A stretch of 25,484 nucleotides of DNA from an uncultured Lachnospiraceae bacterium (GCA_902766655.1 CACXEL010000323.1:1-25484), one strand, 5' to 3'; counted from the stretch's first letter, positions 15,883 to 23,993 are shown. The notes: generated from the sequence alone by a model not told the origin. Program-made: numbers and translations.

Positions 15883-17130
15883 TTACTCAGCCTCCCAGCC
15901 GTTCAGATACGCTTCCTGCTCCGGCGTCAGGCGGTCGATGGCCAGGCCCATAGCCTTCAGCTTGTACCAGCCGATCTCGTCGTCGATGGAATCCGGAACA
16001 TCGTACACCTTGGTCTCCAGTTCATTTCTGTGCTCGGCCAGCCATTTCAGGCTCAGGGCCTGGACGGCGAAGGACATGTCCATGATCTCCGCCGGATGTC
16101 CCATGCCGCAGGCCAGGTTGACCAGCCTGCCCTCTCCCAGCACGTTGAGGGTCCTGCCGTCCGGCAGGGTATACCCGATAATGTTCCTGCGTCTGGTCTC
16201 GGAGCTCACCGCCATCTTCCGCAGGGTGGCCACGTCCACCTCGCAGTCGAAATGGCCTGCGTTGCAGAGGATGGCCTGGTCCTTCATGACCTCGAAATGC
16301 CGCCGGACGATGACGTCCTTGCAGCCCGTGACCGTCACGAAAATGTCACCCACTCTCGCAGCTTCGTCCATGGGCATGATCCGGAAGCCGTCCATGGTGG
16401 CGTCCAGGGCCTTGAAGGGGTCGATCTCCGTGATGATAACGTTGGCTCCCATGCCCTTGGCCCGCATGGCCGTGCCCTTGCCGCACCAGCCGTAGCCGGC
16501 CACGACGACAGTCTTGCCCGCCACAATCAGGTTGGTGGTGTCCATAATGGCCGTCCAGACAGACTGTCCGGTCCCGTACTTGTTGTCATAGTAGTGCTTG
16601 GCTTTTGCGTCGTTGACCGCCATCATGGGGCAGGGAAGAATACCGCCCTTCTCTCTGGCCCGCAGGCGGTGAATGCCGGTCGTTGTCTCCTCGCAGCCGC
16701 CGATCAGCTGGTCGGCGTACTCCTTGCAGCGGTCGCCCAGGAGATTGATGAGGTCCCCACCGTCGTCCACGATCAGATTGGGGTGGCAGGCAAGGGTCTG
16801 GACCAGAAGCTCTTCATACTCAGCCGGTGTGACGCCGTACTTGCCGTAGGTGTCCACACCCATCTCAGCGATGGCCGCGGCGACGTCGTCCTGGGTGGAA
16901 AGGGGGTTGCAGCCGGTCAGATGGACCTCCGCGCCGCCCTTGGCCAGGACCAGGCCCAGATTGGCCGTCTTGGCCTCCAGGTGTACGGAAACCGCCACCT
17001 TGAGCCCCGCAAAGGGCTTTTCCTTTTCGAACTGCTTTTCTATCTCCGTGAGGGCCGGCATGAAGGACCGCACCCACTCAATCTTCTTTCTGCCCTCCGG
17101 AGCCAGGGAAGGATCTTTGATATTGCTCAT
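15883..17130 (-). CDS. ahcY: Adenosylhomocysteinase-like enzyme, possibly S-inosylhomocysteine hydrolase
   Basis: This 415-residue cytoplasmic NAD-dependent enzyme splits S-adenosylhomocysteine or S-inosylhomocysteine to homocysteine and a nucleoside. Conserved elements are His50, VDDGGDL (121-127, Asp126), CEETTTG (146-152), Lys178 and Asp182, the NAD loop AGYGWCGKG (211-219), NAGHFDCEVD and GMGHP. It lacks the C-terminal Lys-x-x-Tyr-Arg-Tyr extension of the animal enzyme and is of the short type known in archaea and Thermotoga. Positions that contact the adenine ring in the human enzyme (Thr57, Glu59) are Glu52 and Lys54 here. Its ATG is 23 bp after the deaminase gene with a modest GAGG site, so it is in the same operon. 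Confidence 0.93.
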   Translation of the reverse strand: MSNIKDPSLAPEGRKKIEWVRSFMPALTEIEKQFEKEKPFAGLKVAVSVHLEAKTANLGLVLAKGGAEVHLTGCNPLSTQDDVAAAIAEMGVDTYGKYGVTPAEYEELLVQTLACHPNLIVDDGGDLINLLGDRCKEYADQLIGGCEETTTGIHRLRAREKGGILPCPMMAVNDAKAKHYYDNKYGTGQSVWTAIMDTTNLIVAGKTVVVAGYGWCGKGTAMRAKGMGANVIITEIDPFKALDATMDGFRIMPMDEAARVGDIFVTVTGCKDVIVRRHFEVMKDQAILCNAGHFDCEVDVATLRKMAVSSETRRRNIIGYTLPDGRTLNVLGEGRLVNLACGMGHPAEIMDMSFAVQALSLKWLAEHRNELETKVYDVPDSIDDEIGWYKLKAMGLAIDRLTPEQEAYLNGWEAE

Positions 17131-17153
17131 CTGACAAACCTCGCTTGTGCTTT

Positions 17154-18446
17154 TTATAAGGATATCTGCAGGAATTTCTGTTGGAAGGCTCTCACATGGG
17201 CGAAGACCTCCGCCTCATCGATCGTCAGAAGCGTGCGGTCCCGCATGAGAAAGCGTCCGTTCACCATCGTGTCCGTGACCTCAGACCCATTGGCCGAGTA
17301 GCAGAGGGAGGATACGATGTTGTTGTTGGGGAAGAGGGATACGGCGTTCAGGTCCAGGAAAATAAGGTCCGCCGCCGCCCCTTCCGCGATCACGCCCAGC
17401 TCTCCGGCCCGTCCCAGGGCCCTGGCCGCGTTGGAGGTGCAGGTCTTCAGGGTGAAGGCGGCCGGTGCCGCCGTGGAATCGCGGCTGATGCCCTTGTGGA
17501 TCATAGTGAAAAGACCCATTTCCCGGAACAGGTTGAGGGTATTGTTGCTGGCTGCGCCGTCGGTGCCCAGGCAGATATTGACGCCGGCTGCCTGCATTTC
17601 CAGGACCGGGGCAAACCCGTTTCTGAGCTTGGCGTTGCTGGCCGGGTTGGTGACCACGGTGGCACCGCTTCTGGCAAGGCGGGCGATGTCGTCGTCCTGC
17701 ATCTGGACGCAGTGGGCCAGGATCGTGCGGCTGCTCAAAAAACCGATGTCGTCGAGAAGGGCGACCGGCGTCTTGCCGTGTTCCTTCAGGCAGTTCTCCA
17801 CTTCGGTCATGCCCTCTGACAGGTGGGTCTGCCGCAGAAGCCCCCGGGCGTCGGACTCCCGGACCACCTCCTTCATGAGGTCCACCGAGCAGCTGTAGAT
17901 GGCATGCGGTGAGAGGATGAAGTCCAGCGTGTCGCTCCTGTGCTTCTCCATCTCCTCCAGGGCCTCGGGGAACCGCCTGTTCCCGGCCTCGTATAGACTG
18001 CCGCCCACCAGACCGCGGCCGATGTAGCCGCGGAGTCCTGCCTTCTCAGCCGCCAGGCAGGACTGCTCGTGGAACATGTGCATGTCCACGAAGGCGGTGG
18101 TGCCGGTGCGGATCATCTCGATCATGCCCAGGAGGTTGCACCAGTAGGCGGCCTCGACCGTGAGGGTGTCCTCCACCGGCATGACACGGTCAAAGAGCCA
18201 CTCGCCGAAGGGCACGTCGTCGGCGTAATTGCGCATGCCCGTCATGTAGACATGGGTGTGCATGTTGATGAGTCCGGGCATGACGAGCCTGTCCCGGGCA
18301 TCGATGCGGGTGAAGGTCTCCTCCGTCTCCGGCGCCCTGCCTATGGCCGCGATCTTTCCGTCCATGACGTAGAGATCCTCTTTGACTGCGCGGAATCCGT
18401 CCCCATCCTCCAGCAGAAGATATCCGTTGGTAATAATATAATTCAA
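17154..18446 (-). CDS. mtaD: 5'-methylthioadenosine / S-adenosylhomocysteine deaminase (amidohydrolase), TTG start
   Basis: This 430-residue enzyme of the amidohydrolase superfamily should remove the 6-amino group of S-adenosylhomocysteine, methylthioadenosine or adenosine, giving the inosyl form. Metal ligands are all visible: His63 and His65 in NMHTHVYM, His208 with Glu211 in QTHLSE, His245 in LAHCV, and Asp296 in LGTDGA. The motif ILSPHAIYSC matches the SAH deaminase of Thermotoga maritima (TM0936). The start is TTG: an in-frame stop lies six codons upstream, AAAGGA is eight bases before the TTG, and the first ATG (codon 28) would cut the conserved first strand. A related guanine or cytosine deaminase role is possible but less likely next to ahcY. 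It heads the three-gene operon. Confidence 0.88.
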   Translation of the reverse strand: MNYIITNGYLLLEDGDGFRAVKEDLYVMDGKIAAIGRAPETEETFTRIDARDRLVMPGLINMHTHVYMTGMRNYADDVPFGEWLFDRVMPVEDTLTVEAAYWCNLLGMIEMIRTGTTAFVDMHMFHEQSCLAAEKAGLRGYIGRGLVGGSLYEAGNRRFPEALEEMEKHRSDTLDFILSPHAIYSCSVDLMKEVVRESDARGLLRQTHLSEGMTEVENCLKEHGKTPVALLDDIGFLSSRTILAHCVQMQDDDIARLARSGATVVTNPASNAKLRNGFAPVLEMQAAGVNICLGTDGAASNNTLNLFREMGLFTMIHKGISRDSTAAPAAFTLKTCTSNAARALGRAGELGVIAEGAAADLIFLDLNAVSLFPNNNIVSSLCYSANGSEVTDTMVNGRFLMRDRTLLTIDEAEVFAHVRAFQQKFLQISL

Positions 18447-18499
18447 ACTTTTTTTCCTTTCAGGCTCAGTGCCGGCCTTGCGGCACCTCTTTTCTTTTT

Positions 18500-18528
18500 A
18501 TCATAGCACAAAAGCCGCGGGAAATGAA
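18500..18528 (-). promoter_or_regulatory. Promoter of the mtaD-ahcY-ldh2 operon (extended -10)
   Basis: On the minus strand TGTGC-TATGAT (TATGAT at 18505-18500) forms an extended -10; a weak -35 (TTCATT, 18528-18523) lies 17 bases upstream, inside the stem-loop of the tad operon terminator. The core matches that at 3270-3275. The first codon is 54 bases downstream. Confidence 0.6.
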
Positions 18529-18541
18529 TCCATTCCCGCGG
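18510..18541 (-). terminator. Intrinsic terminator of the tad operon
   Basis: CCGCGGGAA (18541-18533 on the minus strand) pairs perfectly with TTCCCGCGG (18523-18515) across a nine-base loop, followed by CTTTT. It lies 33 bases after the tadC stop, and its U-tract abuts the next operon's -10 element. Confidence 0.85.
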
Positions 18542-18574
18542 TTTATCACAAGGTGCGCCAGATTCCGGACAGGC

Positions 18575-19897
18575 TCAAAAGGAGACGAAGGCCGGCACCA
18601 TGAGGATGACCATGATCACCGCCAGCATGACGAACATGGGGAAGGTAAGCTTCGTCCCGGCCTTCTCCCCCAGGACCCTGGCCTGCTTCCGCCGTTCATC
18701 GAAGGCCTCGGCGGCCTCCCGCTCCAGGATCAGGACCATCTCACCGGTGCCCCGGCGCAGGTTCTGGCCGAGGAGGGCGGCGAAGGACTTGTACCTGGCC
18801 TCAGGGACTCTCCGGCCCATGGCGGCGTAGGCCTGAATTTCCGGCATCCCATTGGCCATGTCGGTGCAGAGGCGCACGATTTCCTCCAGGCCCTCCCGCC
18901 TTGCTCCGCCGGCCTCCAGACTCTTCCTATAATCGCCGGCCATCTTCTCGAAGGCCCGCCTGAGGCTCATGCCGGCGCCGAGGAGGAGCATGAGCTTGCT
19001 GACTATGTGGGGATAATCCAGCACCAGACTGACCCGCCGCCTCTCCTCCGCCTGCCGCCGGTTCTCGAGCTTCGACAGGATCGTCATCAGCGCGATGACA
19101 AAGCCGAGTCCCAGGAAGACCCTGCCCGCATCGGTCCCGGTTCCGGTCCACACAGCCGCCCGGCCGTCGATTTCCTCCGGCAGATACAGCCTTTCGTCCG
19201 TCTCGCTGTTCCTTTCGGAGATGGTCTCCCGGATCAGGGCATCGAGCCGGTCCTCCTCGCTGAGGAGCTTCGGAAATACAGTCACTGTAAGTGTCGTCTC
19301 CCTGACCTCCTCCTCAAAGGTGATGTCCGCGGAAAGAGTCACCTCCGTCCCCGTCTCCGGCACATCCGTTCCGAGTTTTCCATCCCAGTCCACTATGGCT
19401 GGCTTGTCCACCATCCAGGAGACGGTGACCGGAAGGCCCGGGAGCGCAGCCGGCAGGGTCAGATCACCTGTCACGTGATCGGGATCTTCTTCCCCAAGAA
19501 CGGCCCCGGGCAAGGCAGCTTCCGCGGCGTCCAGGATCTGTCTTACCTCCTTCTCCGTGTAAGTCCTGGGCAGCACGTCGACCGTGAACTCGCGCGTCTC
19601 ACCGTCCAGGGTCAGGGAGAGGACCTCCTCATAATCTACGCCGCCGTAGTCCTCCCGCTGCAGGTATCCCTTTGCCACGGTATCCACCCGGGCGGCATTG
19701 ACCGTCAGCATACAGCCCAGGACGTTGGCGGCAAACAGGACCACCAGAGACTGCCGCACCACCCTGTCATCGAGGTCCAGACTTCCCAGGCACCGCCGGT
19801 TGATCAGACGGGCGGCCGCGCTGAAAAAACCGCCGGATACTGCGAAGAGAATACCAAAGCCTGCCATAACGGCGGCGTAGATCCAAAGCCTGCTCAT
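18575..19897 (-). CDS. tadC: TadC-like type II secretion F-domain protein with an inserted extracytoplasmic Ig-like domain
   Basis: This 440-residue membrane protein should form part of the inner-membrane platform of a Tad-type pilus or secretion machine. Membrane segments are at about 4-22, 50-66, 258-275 and 418-438; the F domain (T2SSF) spans about 290-410. Between the second and third segments lies an unusually large domain (70-257). Its middle part (about 138-208: 'VTGDLTLP', 'VSWMVDKPAIVDWDGKL', 'VTLSADITFEE', 'LTVTVFP') looks like the atrophied bacterial Ig fold seen in surface proteins. The ATG at 19897 has AAAGGAG close upstream and starts the first helix; an ATG 15 codons upstream at 19942 also has a GGGAG site but poor spacing. 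It is 90 bp after tadB and is the last gene of the operon. Confidence 0.85.
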   Translation of the reverse strand: MSRLWIYAAVMAGFGILFAVSGGFFSAAARLINRRCLGSLDLDDRVVRQSLVVLFAANVLGCMLTVNAARVDTVAKGYLQREDYGGVDYEEVLSLTLDGETREFTVDVLPRTYTEKEVRQILDAAEAALPGAVLGEEDPDHVTGDLTLPAALPGLPVTVSWMVDKPAIVDWDGKLGTDVPETGTEVTLSADITFEEEVRETTLTVTVFPKLLSEEDRLDALIRETISERNSETDERLYLPEEIDGRAAVWTGTGTDAGRVFLGLGFVIALMTILSKLENRRQAEERRRVSLVLDYPHIVSKLMLLLGAGMSLRRAFEKMAGDYRKSLEAGGARREGLEEIVRLCTDMANGMPEIQAYAAMGRRVPEARYKSFAALLGQNLRRGTGEMVLILEREAAEAFDERRKQARVLGEKAGTKLTFPMFVMLAVIMVILMVPAFVSF

Positions 19898-19987
19898 TGT
19901 GCTCCTTTCCGGGCCTCCCGGCCCTGCTCCAATGCACACCATCTTCTCCCTTCGATATGCTGCGTGGCGATCATGGGTGAAGAGCTG

Positions 19988-21025
19988 TCATACCTCAATC
20001 TGCACGATGCTGTTACCCCAGAGTACGGCCGCCGCGTAGACAGCCAGGCACCCTGTCATGACCAGCATTCCCAGCGCCGTAGTGTACAGAACGTCCAGGT
20101 AGCCGGGGCTTGTCAGCTGCATGTAGAGGATAATGCCGCACGGCATGACGCTCATGATCCGCTGCTCATACTTTTTGGCAGCAAGGCTGGCCTCGATCTC
20201 CCGCTCCACGTCCAGCTTGTCGGATATGGCGGCGGAGGCGCTGCGGACGATACCGGAGAGATTGCCTCCCATCTTCCTTCCGGAAACAAAGACCGCCGCG
20301 AAATTCTCCACATCCTCGATTCCCGACCGCCTCCCCAGGTCCAGGAGCAGACTTTCCACCGGCACGGACAGGCGGATCTGGCTGTTCATGAACGCAAGCT
20401 CTTCCAGGATCAGGGAATCCGGCCCCAGCATGCCGGTCAGGTCCTTCTCCGCCTCGACCAGGCTGTTCTCCACCGAGTAGCCCGCCCGCAGGGAGACGCT
20501 CAGACAGCCCAGCAGTTCCCGGAACTCCCCCGTCAGCTTCTTTTGCCGGGCGGTCAGCTTTCTTTGCCGGTAACCGGAAACATACCAGATGCCCAGGGGC
20601 AGAAAAAAGACGAGCACCCAGAGCTTCCTGTAGAAGAGGTAGTCCAGTACAGCGCACAGAAGCAGGGCCTGGAAGACCGCCGATACCCACTCCCCGGCCG
20701 ACAGACGGTAGTCTCTGTAATCGATCCTGGCACCTGTCTTCCGACCGTGGCGCCGCCCTGCAGGGGATTGACGCGATCCCCGGAAAAAGCCTTTCCCGGG
20801 GGCTGCACCGTCTCCCAACCATCCACCTGCGGACAGACCTCCCTGGAAACTGTCCTTCCCGGAGACCGCGCCGTCTCCCGGCCGTCCGCCTGAGGGCGGA
20901 CCTCCTTTTCCGCTTTCTCTCCTCATCATGACATCGCCTCTCTGTCTCTCTGCCCAGGAGTCCTCGTGTTTCCGTATCCTCCGCTGTGCCCCGCATTTCC
21001 GGCTCCTGCCGGTTTTTCCGGGCAT
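19988..21025 (-). CDS. tadB: TadB-like type II secretion F-domain membrane protein with Gly/Arg-rich N-terminus
   Basis: This 345-residue protein has a T2SSF domain at about 165-280 ('LLGCLSVSLRAGYSVENSL', 'FVSGRKMGGNLSGIV') flanked by hydrophobic segments near 112-150 and 295-335, the layout of TadB, a platform protein for the TadA ATPase. Residues 1-100 are hydrophilic and rich in Gly, Arg and Ser. They contain two 21-residue repeats (about 41-82), encoded by a 63-bp tandem duplication, which is not typical of TadB. The ATG at 21025 has GAAGGAG six bases upstream and is 18 bp after the tadA stop. A later start at the double Met (33-34) is possible but lacks such a site. The gene order tadA-tadB-tadC is the standard one. 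Confidence 0.88.
   Translation of the reverse strand: MPGKTGRSRKCGAQRRIRKHEDSWAERQRGDVMMRRESGKGGPPSGGRPGDGAVSGKDSFQGGLSAGGWLGDGAAPGKGFFRGSRQSPAGRRHGRKTGARIDYRDYRLSAGEWVSAVFQALLLCAVLDYLFYRKLWVLVFFLPLGIWYVSGYRQRKLTARQKKLTGEFRELLGCLSVSLRAGYSVENSLVEAEKDLTGMLGPDSLILEELAFMNSQIRLSVPVESLLLDLGRRSGIEDVENFAAVFVSGRKMGGNLSGIVRSASAAISDKLDVEREIEASLAAKKYEQRIMSVMPCGIILYMQLTSPGYLDVLYTTALGMLVMTGCLAVYAAAVLWGNSIVQIEV
20780..20905. repeat. 63-bp imperfect tandem duplication inside tadB
   Basis: Two adjacent units (20780-20842 and 20843-20905) share blocks such as CCTTTCCCGG/CCTTCCCGG, CCGTCTCCC and GACCTCC at a constant 63-bp offset. Each encodes 21 residues with the shared pattern GG-x4-GG..GDGA..GK..F. The copies have diverged, so the duplication is not recent. 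Confidence 0.8.
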
Positions 21026-21043
21026 GCAGTCTCCTTCTTATTT

Positions 21044-22264
21044 CTATGACAGGTTTTCTCTCTCTCCCTGCCAGTCCTTCCCGAACACTCTCTCCATTTT
21101 CAGGGTATGCGTGAGCTGCCCGGCCTGCCTGAGCACGCGTCCGGCCTCGTCCCAGAGAAAAAGAGGATGCAGCGTCACCTCCCCTTCCGCGAACCCGTCC
21201 ACCTCCGCGATTTCGAGGACCCGCCGGCTTCCGTCCCGGAGCCTGCCCAGGTGAACAAGTATGTCGACGCCGGAAGCGATCTGTCTCCGGATGGCCGGCA
21301 GGGGAAGCGGAAAGGCCATGAGGACCATGGTCTCGAGTCTTGAGATCATGTCTGGGCAGTTGTTGGCGTGCAGCGTGCAGAGGGACCCGTCATGCCCGGT
21401 GTTCATGGCCTGGAGCATGTCCACCGCCTCCCCGCCGCGCACCTCACCCACTATGATCCGGTCCGGCCGCATTCTCAGGGAAGCCCGGATCAGGTCACGG
21501 ATGCTGACCGCTGCCGCCCCTTCCATGTTGGCGCTCTTGGCCTCCAGGCGCACCAGGTTGTCTATGCCCTGGATCTGGAGTTCAGCATTGTCCTCTATGG
21601 TAATGATCCGCTCAGTGGCCGGGATAAAGGAGGACAAGGCATTCAGAAATGTGGTCTTCCCTGCCGAGGTCCCGCCGCCGATCATCATGGAATAGCCTGC
21701 GGTGACCGCCCGCTCCAGAAAACCGGCAGCCTCCCGGCTGATACTCCCCAGGCGTATGAGTCTGCCCATTGTGATGGATTCCTTCGGGAACCGGCGGATG
21801 GTCAGCACAGGTCCTTCCAGGGCAGCCGGTGCGACGACGACGTTGACACGGCTCCCGTCCGGAAGACGTGCATCCACGATGGGGGTGGATTCATTTACCA
21901 CCCGGTTGACCCGGCCCACAATCTGGGAAATGACGTCATCCAGCTTTTCCCGCGAAGAGAAAGCCTTGTCCCACCTCTCAAGCCTGCCATCCCTCTCCCT
22001 GAAAATGGCTCCCGGGCCGTTCACCATGATTTCTGTGACGGAAGGATCGTCCAGGAGTTCCTGCAGGATGTCCAGCCGCCTGACCGAGGCGAAGAGCTCC
22101 GCGGACAGCCGGCTCCTCTCCTCCAGCGACAGGTACTTTTCCCGGTGGGCTTCATTCACCAGGCTGGTGATCAGGCGCAGGATCTCCTCGTCACTGACCT
22201 CCCCGGACAGGTTGAGGTGGTCCATGAGACGACGTCGCAGGGCAGGATACAGGTCCTCAGACAT
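21044..22264 (-). CDS. tadA: TadA/CpaF-type secretion ATPase
   Basis: This 406-residue cytoplasmic ATPase should power assembly of a Tad (Flp-type) pilus or a related secretion complex. It belongs to the VirB11/PulE-like superfamily: Walker A GGGTSAGKTT (196-205), the Asp-box region ITIEDNAEL (221-229), Walker B RIIVGEVRGGE (269-279) and the His-box TLHANN (297-302). The N-terminal domain (about 1-150) carries the CpaF mark 'DPSVTEIMVNGP'. Length is normal. The ATG at 22264 has AAGGAGG at good spacing. It is the first gene of the tadA-tadB-tadC operon. The upstream gap (22265-22478) holds the M23 gene's terminator; no clear promoter with both -35 and -10 was found there. Confidence 0.94.
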   Translation of the reverse strand: MSEDLYPALRRRLMDHLNLSGEVSDEEILRLITSLVNEAHREKYLSLEERSRLSAELFASVRRLDILQELLDDPSVTEIMVNGPGAIFRERDGRLERWDKAFSSREKLDDVISQIVGRVNRVVNESTPIVDARLPDGSRVNVVVAPAALEGPVLTIRRFPKESITMGRLIRLGSISREAAGFLERAVTAGYSMMIGGGTSAGKTTFLNALSSFIPATERIITIEDNAELQIQGIDNLVRLEAKSANMEGAAAVSIRDLIRASLRMRPDRIIVGEVRGGEAVDMLQAMNTGHDGSLCTLHANNCPDMISRLETMVLMAFPLPLPAIRRQIASGVDILVHLGRLRDGSRRVLEIAEVDGFAEGEVTLHPLFLWDEAGRVLRQAGQLTHTLKMERVFGKDWQGERENLS

Positions 22265-22349
22265 TCATTTCCTCCTTCAGGGCACAGTAAAGAGAGCCAA
22301 TGATCCTCCGTTCGCCAGGGTACGGCGGCTATGCTCATGCCTGTTCACG

Positions 22350-22379
22350 AAAAAAGGACAGCCCTCGCAGGACTGTCCT
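22350..22379 (-). terminator. Intrinsic terminator between the M23 peptidase gene and tadA
   Basis: On the minus strand AGGACAG (22379-22373) pairs with CTGTCCT (22361-22355), with further CCT/AGG pairing in the loop, followed by TTTTTT (22355-22350). It separates the M23 gene unit from tadA. Just upstream lies a TATAAT (22386-22381) without a matching -35. Confidence 0.9.
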
Positions 22380-22478
22380 CATTATAGGTGATTCGAACGG
22401 ATCGATGCCATTCGCAGTATCGCCAAAATACAATTGGATTTTTCGTACTGTTTTTATTTTTTGAATTTCCGGAACATC

Positions 22479-23993
22479 TCATTCCGCGGGAAGCACGCCG
22501 TGGTTGATGACATAGATCGGATCGTAGAAAATGATGTTGTTCTTTCGCAGAATGGTCTCGCTGCTCTTGGTTTCCACGTAACCCCAGGGATCCAGGGACG
22601 GGGAGGCGCCGTCTTCCATGGTATAGACGGCGAAATGCAGGTGCGGCGCACTCACATTGCCGGTGTCGCCCATGGTGCCGAGGATCTGCCCCGCGCTCAC
22701 GGTATCACCGACGGAGACCCGGATGGAGCCCGCGGTCAGGTGGCTGTAGAGCGTGTAGACCTTCTGTCCCCAAAGCGTGTGCTCTAGCACGACATGGTAC
22801 CCGTTCCCACCGCTCTCCCTGGCGCAGAGGACCTTGCCCGCCGCGGCCGCATAGATGTTCCTGTCCGTGACGGAGCTCATATCCTGGCCCGAGTGGTAAG
22901 GTCTGCCGGTATCGGCCATGCCCGGAGCGTAGACAGCGAAGGGCCGGCCAAGAACATAGCCCTTCATGGGCATCTGGAGGGCAACTGCCTGACGGACCTT
23001 TTTGGTCACGGCAGCACTCACCGAACCGTACAGGCGCGACCCGGAAACGGTGGCGTAGGCCCGGACCCGGAAAACATACTGATCCCCGGGTGTGAGACCG
23101 GTCAGCTTTTTGGAGCATGCAGTCGTAGTGACCTTCTTAAAGGAAGACTCCGTGGCTTTTCTGTACTCGACCCGGTACCCGGTCGCCCCTTTTACGGCGC
23201 CCCAGGATACGACAGCCTCGCCGGCCTTGGATGACTTCACCGTGATCTGAGGCCTGCCGGGCTTGATGGTATAGGTCTTTCTGACCATACCCGCGTACTT
23301 GCCCATGCCTATGACGAAGACACTGGCTGTCCCGATGTCGGTCGTGCCGACGTAGGTCAGGGAATAGTCCGTGCCCTTGGACAGCGTTTTCCCGCCGTAG
23401 GTGACGGTGACTACAGGCTTTCTGGCGGAACCGGTGTAGGTGTAGGAGGTCGCACTCAGCTTGACCGTCGCCTTCCCGATATCCGTCAGATTCTCCTCCC
23501 ACTCACAGATAAAACCGGTATTGGTGCTGTTTTTCTTTGTGGAGGAGGCATCGATCCAGAGATAGCCGCCCTTGACCCATAACTGAAGGTAATCCCTGGC
23601 AGCCCCGTTTGCACTGGGGCGGTTCTCTGCCCACACGGTGTAGGCCCATCGCTCACCGGTGACCCACTTCCAGCGGCCTTCCGTTTTGGAGTCGCTGGCG
23701 CCCAGCCAGTAGCGCCGGCCGGACTTGCAGGCCAGGGACTTCAGAATCTCCTGCTCGGGAGCGCTGGCCACCGTTGCCAGATGGCCGCCCAGGCTCTCGC
23801 AGTATTCCTTTGCCTCCTGCCAGGTCATGGCCATGTTGTAGGCCTTGAAGTAGTGTCTCACAAAACCGATGGTCACCGATTTGGCCGTCGAAGGAATCCC
23901 CGCAGCCGGGACCGGAGCAGGGAAGGAGACAAGCAGGGCCAGGACCAGCCAGACAAACAGCAGCTTCTTCATGCAGTTCACAACAAGTCGCAT
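22479..23993 (-). CDS. Secreted M23 metallopeptidase with C-type lectin, Ig-like and Fn3 domains
   Basis: This 504-residue exported protein starts with a signal peptide (hydrophobic 10-24, probable cleavage near AAG at 30-32). Next comes a C-type-lectin-like domain (about 44-168: TWQEAKEYC, HLATVASAPEQE, YWLGASD, FICEWE, with Cys65 and Cys163 placed for a disulfide), an MBG-type Ig-like module (about 174-245), an Fn3 module (about 247-333) and a C-terminal M23/LytM peptidase domain (about 345-470). The zinc site is complete: His367 and Asp371 in YHSGQD, His418 in YSHL, and His451/His453 in PHLHF. It should cut peptide cross-bridges in peptidoglycan at a place chosen by the lectin domain. The ATG at 23993 follows AAGGAGGAG; the ATG at codon 8 has no ribosome site. 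The gene lies 71 bp after the CobW gene and may be transcribed with it. Confidence 0.88.
   Translation of the reverse strand: MRLVVNCMKKLLFVWLVLALLVSFPAPVPAAGIPSTAKSVTIGFVRHYFKAYNMAMTWQEAKEYCESLGGHLATVASAPEQEILKSLACKSGRRYWLGASDSKTEGRWKWVTGERWAYTVWAENRPSANGAARDYLQLWVKGGYLWIDASSTKKNSTNTGFICEWEENLTDIGKATVKLSATSYTYTGSARKPVVTVTYGGKTLSKGTDYSLTYVGTTDIGTASVFVIGMGKYAGMVRKTYTIKPGRPQITVKSSKAGEAVVSWGAVKGATGYRVEYRKATESSFKKVTTTACSKKLTGLTPGDQYVFRVRAYATVSGSRLYGSVSAAVTKKVRQAVALQMPMKGYVLGRPFAVYAPGMADTGRPYHSGQDMSSVTDRNIYAAAAGKVLCARESGGNGYHVVLEHTLWGQKVYTLYSHLTAGSIRVSVGDTVSAGQILGTMGDTGNVSAPHLHFAVYTMEDGASPSLDPWGYVETKSSETILRKNNIIFYDPIYVINHGVLPAE

Noticed and set aside
18524..20893. 789-codon open frame on the plus strand
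   Set aside because: It lies opposite tadC and tadB, which have clear domains and ribosome binding sites. Long antisense frames are expected in GC-rich genes, and its protein is rich in His, Gln and Pro without known motifs.
22381..22386. TATAAT on the minus strand as a tadA promoter
   Set aside because: No -35 lies at a suitable distance, and a transcript from here would begin inside the terminator stem, so it is more likely chance or part of the M23 gene's 3' region.
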